Shown one piece after another: positions 42,835 through 48,944 of a stretch of 48,944 nucleotides of DNA. How positions within the stretch are numbered: the first letter of the stretch is position 1; every line of letters begins with the position of its first letter. Below the pieces are notes generated by a model. It was not told the origin of the DNA, did no database searches, and saw only the letters and a list, made by a program, of their open reading frames with translations. The DNA is from a bacterium (GTDB taxonomy: Bacteria > AUK180): assembly GCA_023144005.1 (NCBI GenBank), contig JAGLGN010000025.1, positions 1-48,944 on the forward strand. The letters are read 5' to 3'. Both the position numbers and the translations under genes were made by a program.

Positions 42835-43597
42835 CGAACTCAATAGAATTATTGATCTATTTGAAGAAGGGAAGATCTCAAAGAAGGAATTTCTCGAATT
42901 GGTAAATGCCTTGAAGGAAGGAGATGTTCGGACACATCGGAGGAACTTCGACAGAAAAGCAGAGAAATCCTTCGGCAAAGCAATGACGAATATGAAGGAT
43001 ACTTTCAAGGATGCCTTTGGAAAAATGGAGATCTTCATGGGTGAAAAAACCAAAGATCTCGAGGATTCGACCGTTGAGATCGAGGCAGATTCGATCAAGA
43101 ATGTAGTAGCCTTTGTTACCGGCGGCGACCTCAATGTCACACAAGGTGATAAGAAGGATATCTCTTTCTTCAAATCTTCATTTGGCGGTAAAGCTGATGT
43201 TGACGGGGATACTCTCCGGATCAAAGTATTTGCCGGCACCGGAGATCTAACATTGCCAAGCACGATCGCCGGACTGAAGGTAAACCTCACCGGAGGAAGC
43301 ATGAAATTGGACGGTGCCCTGGAGGAATTTGAACTTGATGTAAAGGGTGGCTCTGCCTTCTTGACACTCAATGATTTTCAGAAGATAGAAGTCCGCTGCA
43401 TGGGTGGGGATATTGAACTTAAATTACCCAAAGTAAAGGATGCGACTATTGCGGTGAAGGCAACGGCAGGTGATTTTTCCTGCCAGCTTCCCAATGACTG
43501 TGAAGAAAAGGATGGCCTTTACTCAGGAATTCTGGGCAAAGGCGGTGACCGTACTATCAACGGATCCATATTCGGCGGAAATATCTCGATAAGCTGA
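42827..43597 (+). CDS. SHOCT-like plus beta-solenoid (DUF4097/LiaX-like) protein
   Basis: 256 residues from ATG 42827 with AAGGAGGA just upstream; a longer frame to 42794 lacks a ribosome site. The N-terminal 30 residues are the helical motif NRIIDLFEEGKISKKEFLEL. A charged linker follows, and from about residue 90 a repeating beta pattern (VVAFVTGGDLNVTQGDKKDI, LKVNLTGGSMKLDGALEEFE, IEVRCMGGDIELKLPKVKDA) as in DUF4097 proteins that respond to envelope stress. There is no signal peptide, so it is likely cytoplasmic or membrane-peripheral. Confidence 0.8.
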   Translation: MDSELNRIIDLFEEGKISKKEFLELVNALKEGDVRTHRRNFDRKAEKSFGKAMTNMKDTFKDAFGKMEIFMGEKTKDLEDSTVEIEADSIKNVVAFVTGGDLNVTQGDKKDISFFKSSFGGKADVDGDTLRIKVFAGTGDLTLPSTIAGLKVNLTGGSMKLDGALEEFELDVKGGSAFLTLNDFQKIEVRCMGGDIELKLPKVKDATIAVKATAGDFSCQLPNDCEEKDGLYSGILGKGGDRTINGSIFGGNISIS

Positions 43598-43635
43598 TGA
43601 GGTAATTGTAAAATAATATCCTCACTCTCTCGGAA

Positions 43636-43725
43636 GGGCACGGCATGCCGTGCCCCTACGGGTTATTCTCCATTCTTCCTTCCTTAACCAACCTCTAACC
43701 TCCAGCCTCAAACCTCTATTTTCCT
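43636..43725. repeat. Intergenic palindrome and dispersed repeat
   Basis: 43636-43655 is the perfect 20-bp palindrome GGGCACGGCATGCCGTGCCC followed by CTACGGG, a REP-like unit. 43686-43725 is the 40-nt repeat shared with 24821-24860 and partly with 3011-3034. Confidence 0.85.
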
Positions 43726-43739
43726 CCCCATCTATAATG

Positions 43740-43768
43740 TTGACAATTCTGCGCTATTGCAGTATAAT
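43740..43768 (+). promoter_or_regulatory. Fully consensus promoter
   Basis: TTGACA (43740-43745), 17 nt, TATAAT (43763-43768). The predicted start near 43775 leaves about 10 nt, just enough for GGGAGGA, before ATG 43785. Confidence 0.85.
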
Positions 43769-43784
43769 TTTACGGGAGGAATTC

Positions 43785-44162
43785 ATGGCAAGTAAGCGAA
43801 ATATCCTAAGGAAATTATCGAGAAACAAGATCTCTGTATCTGATGCTCAAACTGCCTTGAGCTCATGTGACGGAAAGCGCGCTTATTATGTGCTGAAAAC
43901 GAATTTTCTCCGTGTTAAGATCAAAACCGATTCAGGACCGAAAAATGTTCGACTTAACTTCTTGATACCCTTGGGACTAGTAAGGCTTGCACTGCCGCTT
44001 ATCAATAAGAAATTATTGAAGAAGGCAAAGATACCCAACTTAGGCATTTCGGTTTCTGATCTTCATATTTCTTCTCTTCTTGATGATCTCAGGCATTTCG
44101 GACGATTCTCGCTTGTGGAAGTCCACGACGAAAATACACATGTTAATATCAGTTTTAAATAA
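43785..44162 (+). CDS. LiaX/YvlB-like small protein with SHOCT-like N-terminus
   Basis: 125 residues. The first 25 residues (SKRNILRKLSRNKISVSDAQ) repeat the helical motif of the preceding three genes. The rest has VRLNFLIPLGLVRLALPLIN, LGISVSDLHISSLLDDLRHF and LVEVHDENTHVNISF, the pattern of the small cytoplasmic domain that accompanies LiaX/YvlB-like proteins. The start is fixed by GGGAGGA and the promoter. It has its own promoter, although it belongs to the same functional cluster. Confidence 0.75.
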   Translation: MASKRNILRKLSRNKISVSDAQTALSSCDGKRAYYVLKTNFLRVKIKTDSGPKNVRLNFLIPLGLVRLALPLINKKLLKKAKIPNLGISVSDLHISSLLDDLRHFGRFSLVEVHDENTHVNISFK

Positions 44163-44174
44163 TGGAGAGTGATT

Positions 44175-44780
44175 ATGAAAATTAAGATGTTCCTCTTTGA
44201 CTTCGGCGGCGTGATATCCCCCGAGGGTTTTCAGATCGGCCTGCTTAAGATCGCCCAGGAAATTGGCAGGGACTTTGAAGTGGTAAGAGAAATAGCGGTA
44301 AATAAAGCCGGATTGGCGACGGGATATTTTGCTGGCAAAGCAGCGGAAAATGATTTCTGGGACGCGCTGTCTGAAGGGCTGGGGCTGGATTATTCATTAA
44401 AACCGTTAAGGTATCATTTCATTGATAATTTCATAACAAGGAGCCAGGTCACTCGGCTTATAAAAGGGCTTTCGCATTTCTATACCGTCGCATTATTCTC
44501 TGATCAGACCAATTGGATCTATGAGGTTGACACTGTTTATCCATTCCTTCATATTTTTGATCATAAATTTATATCCTGCAATAGCGGCTATACAAAATTG
44601 GATGATAAATTCTATCGTTTACCGGAGGAAAAAACAGGCATACCGCCCAAGGAAACCATGTTGATCGATGATAAGGACTCTGTTCTGGCAAAAGCCGACA
44701 AATTGGGATTCAATACACATAAGTTTACTTCAGTAGCGGACTTCAAGGAATTTATTGTAAAAGAGAGATTGCTTCCCTAA
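44175..44780 (+). CDS. HAD superfamily hydrolase
   Basis: 201 residues from ATG 44175 (GGAG upstream; GTG 44169 less likely). Motif I MFLFDFGGVISPEGF (the Asp that forms the phospho-enzyme, in the DFGGV form of the YihX-like subgroup), motif II VALFSDQTNW, motif III region near YRLPEEKTG, and motif IV MLIDDKDSVLAKA. Likely a small phosphatase acting on a sugar phosphate or nucleotide. The substrate is unknown. Confidence 0.88.
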   Translation: MKIKMFLFDFGGVISPEGFQIGLLKIAQEIGRDFEVVREIAVNKAGLATGYFAGKAAENDFWDALSEGLGLDYSLKPLRYHFIDNFITRSQVTRLIKGLSHFYTVALFSDQTNWIYEVDTVYPFLHIFDHKFISCNSGYTKLDDKFYRLPEEKTGIPPKETMLIDDKDSVLAKADKLGFNTHKFTSVADFKEFIVKERLLP

Positions 44781-44812
44781 TCTGGAAAATCCAGGGACAA
44801 TCTATCCTTCTC

Positions 44813-47104
44813 TTATATTTTCAATATCAACGGCTCCATTATAAATAACGGAGTTAGTGCGGGAAGCCCGAGAAATGAAATGAAACTTTGCATATCCGTA
44901 GAAAGAAGTCCCGGAGGAGAAGAGGCATTCAATCTTTCAATTTTCACCTCATCATAGCCCTTCTCTTTGCATAATTCTTCTATCACCCCATAGAGAGTCG
45001 CGGTCTTATCTATAAGTTTGATCTCCTCTGCCTGTACGCCTGAATATATCCGCCCGCCGGCCAATGTCCTCAATTCTTCCAATTTAATATCCCTTGAATC
45101 CGTGATCCTCTTCAAAAACAGATCATAAAATTTTGTGAGGTAGAGTTTATACTTTTCCCGTTCGTTATCGGAAAAAGGAGTAAATGAAGAGAAGACATCC
45201 GTGTTATTGCCTACTGCTATTGTCCCCTTGCCGATGCTGAGTTTTTTCAGGAGTCCGGCAAAATTCATCTTACCACCAAGTACACCTATACTACCGGTGA
45301 GCGTAAACGGGGAAGAGTATATCCTATCAGCATTTATTGCGATGTAATACCCGCCGGAACCAGCGATATCCAGCATATACACATAAACTCTTTTGCCCTT
45401 CTTCTTAAGAGCCTCGGTGAGTTCAAATATCAGATCGGACGCGCTGCCCGAACCACCCGGGCTATCAACAAGGACCAAGATCTCATCAGACGGATGAGCT
45501 TCTATCTTCTTACTCAAGCGCTCCCATAATTCCGGCGTGATACTTGTTTCATTTGTAAAAGGAAGGCCCCCTGAGCCGGGTTGGTCCTTTACGATACCGG
45601 AAAGCAGAACTACCGGAAGTGATTTTCTGTCTTCAACACCCCAATTCGCTATGTATTTCTTTCTTATAGAAACGAGGCGCAGCTTATTCTTGAAATGCTC
45701 AGCGGGGTCTTTTATAAATTCCGTTGAATCTATCATTCCCTTTTCAAGAGCATCGGCGGCGGAGAAGAGGAAGTTCTCTTCAGACAGCTTATCAAGATCA
45801 ATGTTCCTAGAGGCCTTTATTCCATCAACGATCATATTGTAGAAATCGCCCAAAACCATCTCGATATTGCTCTTTGCCTCAGGGGAGGGGTCGTCTCTCA
45901 TAAATTGCTCATATGCGGCTTTGTGTGTACATTCGTCAGGGCGTATGAATTCCCCTTCTATACCAAAACGCTTCAGCGCTGATTTGAAGTATAGGGATTC
46001 TCCTCCAAAACCGGAGAGAAACATTGAAGCTCCTTTATCCATGACTATCTTGGTAGCAATGGAGGCAAGATAATACTCCACCAGTGAAGTGGAAGACGAA
46101 AGCTGAACAACGATCTCGCGATCCTTGGAGGCCGAGGCAAATCTCCCGAGAACGGTGCGTAATTCATGTATCTGTGTCAGTGAGAGATTATTGGGGCCGA
46201 TCTTTATATACATGCCTTTTGCCGCATCATTATCTATTTGATCGGCGATATTCTTTATTAATGCCCAGAAATCGGTCGCACCCGTCGAGCCGAAAAACCT
46301 GAAAATCCCCTGAGAACCACTGGGAAAATAGGAGAAACTGCCCTTCAGATCCAATCGATAGATCCTGTCTTTTCTTCCATACTTCTTGTCGGTACCGTCA
46401 TCTGAGAGTGATGCCGAAGAGATCCTGTAATTATTTTCATCCAGGTACGATGCGCTTGATCTGCTGCTTCCCGAGGTAATTGAGATACCGCCCCATAACT
46501 CCCAATGCTCCTCCTCAAAGTAATTGAAATCGGAGAAAAGAGATATCTTGTCACAAATGCCCAAGGATGCTCCCGCATGAAAATAGGTCTTTTCCAAATA
46601 ATCCGTCTCATCGCTTTTCAGATCTGTGATAGCGTCAAGTGAGATCAGCAGAGAGATGTTCTTTTGCAATGGGTGAAAACCCAAAGACAGCATGAGGTCT
46701 CTGCGGTCTCCCCATTCAAAAGATGCGCCCAGACGAAAGCGTTTGAATAATAATGCCGTCCCGGCCGATGCCCACCATTCCTTTGAGATATCTGAAAGGT
46801 CAGAATGGTATGAAAAGCCGAAAGCGGTGTTTCTTCTTATAAACGAGGTTGAATAGTGCCAGAATATCTGTTCATCACCATTAAATTCAAGTCCCAGTCC
46901 GGTTCCTGAATAAGAGGATAAGAACCCGCCCGTGCCCTTGCCTTCATTATTATAAAATACCTCAAATCCGGGGCTCAAAGAAGTGAGCGCGGGATTGAAA
47001 AGAAGGGCGGCGGGGCCCTCTGTCGTTGAATAGCTCTCCATTTCCCAAGCATGAGCAACGGTTACTGCCAGAAGCACAACAAGTATTAGCAATGCATTCT
47101 TCAT
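44813..47104 (-). CDS. Outer-membrane beta-barrel fused to SppA-type (S49) protease
   Basis: 763 residues. Signal peptide MKNALLILVVLLAVTVAHAW, then about 220 residues of alternating aromatic strands (FGFSYHSDLSDISKEWWASA, RFRLGASFEWGDRRDLMLSL), suggesting a PorV-like barrel or half-barrel. From about 260 there are two S49 repeats as in long SppA. The first has LVEYYLASIATKIVMDKGAS, where the Lys corresponds to the general base. The second has LDIAGSGGYYIAINADRIYS, with the nucleophile Ser in GSGGYYIA, and TLTGSIGV. Such a fusion would place a peptide protease at the outer membrane. TATAAT (47122-47127) and GGAGG precede the start. Confidence 0.85.
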   Translation of the reverse strand: MKNALLILVVLLAVTVAHAWEMESYSTTEGPAALLFNPALTSLSPGFEVFYNNEGKGTGGFLSSYSGTGLGLEFNGDEQIFWHYSTSFIRRNTAFGFSYHSDLSDISKEWWASAGTALLFKRFRLGASFEWGDRRDLMLSLGFHPLQKNISLLISLDAITDLKSDETDYLEKTYFHAGASLGICDKISLFSDFNYFEEEHWELWGGISITSGSSRSSASYLDENNYRISSASLSDDGTDKKYGRKDRIYRLDLKGSFSYFPSGSQGIFRFFGSTGATDFWALIKNIADQIDNDAAKGMYIKIGPNNLSLTQIHELRTVLGRFASASKDREIVVQLSSSTSLVEYYLASIATKIVMDKGASMFLSGFGGESLYFKSALKRFGIEGEFIRPDECTHKAAYEQFMRDDPSPEAKSNIEMVLGDFYNMIVDGIKASRNIDLDKLSEENFLFSAADALEKGMIDSTEFIKDPAEHFKNKLRLVSIRKKYIANWGVEDRKSLPVVLLSGIVKDQPGSGGLPFTNETSITPELWERLSKKIEAHPSDEILVLVDSPGGSGSASDLIFELTEALKKKGKRVYVYMLDIAGSGGYYIAINADRIYSSPFTLTGSIGVLGGKMNFAGLLKKLSIGKGTIAVGNNTDVFSSFTPFSDNEREKYKLYLTKFYDLFLKRITDSRDIKLEELRTLAGGRIYSGVQAEEIKLIDKTATLYGVIEELCKEKGYDEVKIERLNASSPPGLLSTDMQSFISFLGLPALTPLFIMEPLILKI

Positions 47105-47156
47105 AATACCTCCAATGATACATTATAACGGATTTTGATTATTTTTTCATGATTCT

Positions 47157-47184
47157 TTGATATGCTTTTCATTTATGCTATAAT
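47157..47184 (+). promoter_or_regulatory. Promoter of cdd-hemW
   Basis: TTGATA (47157-47162), 16 nt, TATAAT (47179-47184), then AGGAGG before ATG 47200. Confidence 0.7.
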
Positions 47185-47199
47185 CCACAGGAGGTAGAT

Positions 47200-47592
47200 A
47201 TGAAGGAAAAAGAGACCTTTGAGTTGCTTTATTCAAATGCCAAGAAGATCATAAATAACAGTTATTCACCATACTCATCTTTCAAGGTGAGCGCCGCTGT
47301 TTTAACATTGACCGGAAAGGTCTTTACCGGGATAAATGTGGAAAATGCCTCTTACGGCCTCACCGTTTGCGCCGAAAGAAACGCGATATTCAATGCGGTC
47401 GGCAATGGAGAAAAGAAATTCTCCGCATTATTGATCTATACGGAAACCGAAGAATTCACGCCACCCTGCGGAGCCTGCAGGCAGGTGATGGCTGAATTTG
47501 CCCCTGAAGCCGATATTTTTCTGACCAATATCTACGGTGAGTACAAGAAATTCTCTTTAAAAGAACTCTTCCCCTGGAATTTTTCTTTGTAA
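47200..47592 (+). CDS. cdd: Cytidine deaminase
   Basis: 130 residues, the short tetrameric type. SYSPYSSFKVSAAVL, TGINVENASYGLTVCAERNA (the catalytic Glu in CAE) and PPCGACRQVMAEF supply the zinc ligands, Cys of CAE and the two Cys of PCGAC. It deaminates cytidine and deoxycytidine to uridine in pyrimidine salvage. It ends in TAATG, overlapping the hemW start. Confidence 0.97.
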   Translation: MKEKETFELLYSNAKKIINNSYSPYSSFKVSAAVLTLTGKVFTGINVENASYGLTVCAERNAIFNAVGNGEKKFSALLIYTETEEFTPPCGACRQVMAEFAPEADIFLTNIYGEYKKFSLKELFPWNFSL

Positions 47593-48647
47593 TGGAATTA
47601 TACGTACACTTTCCGTTCTGCAGGAAAAGATGTCCCTATTGTGATTTCTTTTCCCTGATCAAACACATTGATCATAATGAATACCTTGAACTTCTGCTCA
47701 AAGAGATTGCTTTAAGAAATAGCGGCCTTTCGTTCAACACCATATACTTCGGCGGAGGCACACCCTCCTTGGCGGATCCCGCATTTTTTGCGGCTATAAT
47801 TAATACCGTGAAAGGAATGAAGAAAGAGATCACCATGGAGATGAATCCTGAAGACATCAGAGACTATCCGCTTGAAGCATTAAAGAAAGCGGGCGTTAAC
47901 CGATTGTCTGTCGGGATACAGAGTTTTGATGACCGTGGACTTAACCGCCTGCAAAGGGAGTATTCAGGCAAGGAAGCATTGGAGGCATTGCAAAAAGCAG
48001 GCGGTGTTTTTGATAATATCTCCTCTGACAGGATCATCGGGTTCAAGGGCGATTCGCCTGAACTTCTTGAAGAAGATCTCTCCATGTTTTTAGCGAATGG
48101 TGTTGAGCATATCTCTGTCTATATGCTTACATTGAATGATATCCAGAGAAAGAACATCGGTTCGGTTGATGATGACACAATGGCACTGCTTTATCGCACG
48201 GCATGCGAGTTCCTCTGCAAGGAGGGCTGGGATCACTATGAGGTCTCTAATTGGACAAAAAGTAAACCCTGCGCTCACAATCTGGCGATATGGTCTCAGG
48301 AGAATTACATCGGCTTGGGACTCGGCGGTGTGGGAACCGTAGATAATATCCGATATTTCAACTCCGCGTCAATGAGAACATATAAAAGGATGCTGCTGGA
48401 AAATATATTTCCCTATGAGCAAAAGGAAGTTCTGAGCAAGAATACCCTTCTTCTTGAAAAGGCGATGCTGGGGATGAGGACTTCCAAAGGAATTCGACAA
48501 GAAGATTACCATTCCCTGATACTTCCCGGTGGATTGGAATATTTGGAAAGCGAGGGGCTTGTGATCCTGGAAAATGGGAAGATACTTCCCACAGAAGAAG
48601 GGTTCCTATTTAACAATCTTATTCTCGAGCAGCTCTTAGATTTCTAA
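47592..48647 (+). CDS. hemW: HemW-type radical SAM heme chaperone/coproporphyrinogen oxidase-like protein
   Basis: 351 residues. HFPFCRKRCPYCDFFSL has CX3CX2C (C10, C14, C17) with Phe where HemN has its fourth Cys, which marks HemW rather than the oxygen-independent oxidase. TIYFGGGTPSLADPAFF, NRLSVGIQSFDDRGLNRLQR and the C-terminal HemN_C-like winged part complete the family. HemW is thought to hand heme to target proteins. Gene length is slightly below the usual 370-380. Confidence 0.92.
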   Translation: MELYVHFPFCRKRCPYCDFFSLIKHIDHNEYLELLLKEIALRNSGLSFNTIYFGGGTPSLADPAFFAAIINTVKGMKKEITMEMNPEDIRDYPLEALKKAGVNRLSVGIQSFDDRGLNRLQREYSGKEALEALQKAGGVFDNISSDRIIGFKGDSPELLEEDLSMFLANGVEHISVYMLTLNDIQRKNIGSVDDDTMALLYRTACEFLCKEGWDHYEVSNWTKSKPCAHNLAIWSQENYIGLGLGGVGTVDNIRYFNSASMRTYKRMLLENIFPYEQKEVLSKNTLLLEKAMLGMRTSKGIRQEDYHSLILPGGLEYLESEGLVILENGKILPTEEGFLFNNLILEQLLDF

Positions 48648-48944
48648 TCCATAAATAACATGACAATGGCTAATAGGGGCACAAGCGACAAGCAATGCTG
48701 AGCTTGCTCAGCAAGTGTGAAGTATGAGGTGTGAAGTGGGAACTAGGATGAAATAAAACTGGATCCCACGGTCGCAAGCTCCCTCTGGATGACATTCTCT
48801 CTTCTTCATTTCCTTCTCGCATCCGCTCACCGGGAGCCCGGCAGCGCCGGGCGACCAACCCAAAAGAGTTTTGAACCGTTTAAGTGACATTGACATTTTT
48901 AACGGCATGAATGAGTGGTGGCGAAGCCGAAAATATCCAATTGT
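48648..48944. repeat. Terminal intergenic repeats
   Basis: It contains the inverted partner (48688-48716) of the block at 3084-3112, followed by AAGTGTGAAGTATGAGGTGT-type low-complexity DNA, and CCCGGCAGCGCCGGGCGACC, whose CCCGGC-AGC-GCCGGG hairpin lies near 48838-48852. No gene is seen; the minus-strand frames here are repeat artefacts. Confidence 0.65.

Overview
The window reads as a chromosome segment from an uncultured, probably anaerobic, Gram-negative bacterium. Lineage cannot be fixed without a database; a WOR-3/Cloacimonetes/FCB-like candidate phylum is my guess. The hints are ferredoxin-domain MinD ATPases with a NifX-like protein, an outer-membrane barrel fused to an SppA protease, lipoproteins and secreted small proteins, HemW, and moderate GC in the backbone.

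Left part (1-6.6 kb): yggS diverges from two intact genes whose products look like malic enzyme and class I fumarase alpha but have lost their cofactor and catalytic residues. Next, on the minus strand, is a DUF134 / DUF5320 / two MinD-ferredoxin ATPases / DUF59 / NifX-like operon. It has a clear promoter with a near-palindromic operator. The DUF59 gene is broken by a 273-bp element with terminal inverted repeats.

Accessory island (about 6.6-24.8 kb, clearly AT-rich): a nucleoside-deoxyribosyltransferase/TIR-like TPR protein; a membrane-anchored unknown; a tightly packed seven-gene minus-strand cassette (MiaB-like radical SAM, methyltransferase, class III cyclase-like protein, GT4 glycosyltransferase, kinase-like protein, SPASM-like radical SAM, third radical SAM); an IS3 relic; a KAP P-loop NTPase with a helical partner; membrane and TPR proteins; a 164-bp MITE-like element; and a nuclease-like protein. 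Copies of one dispersed repeat lie in opposite orientation near both edges. The cassette is the best candidate here for an undescribed system. No substrate or precursor peptide is visible.

Housekeeping block (24.8-34.7 kb, minus strand): one long run of ylxM-ffh-rpsP-khpA-rimM-trmD-SPOUT methyltransferase-rplS-rnhB-yraN-yifB-ROK kinase-MBL hydrolase-GlmU-like acyltransferase. bS16 carries a long repetitive acidic tail.

Right part (34.7-48.9 kb): two paralogous small secreted/membrane proteins, more copies of the 273-bp element, a MarR regulator with a gene of unknown function, a lipoprotein, a nucleotide cyclase, a PAS-GAF-PAS sensor, an orphan histidine kinase, a four-gene cluster (DUF2089, a 47-residue ORF, a beta-solenoid protein, a LiaX/YvlB-like protein) whose members all share one short SHOCT-like helical motif, a HAD hydrolase, the barrel-SppA fusion, cdd and hemW. 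Several promoters place the -10 box only 5-7 nt before the start codon, which suggests frequent leaderless transcripts. No tRNA, rRNA or CRISPR array was seen.
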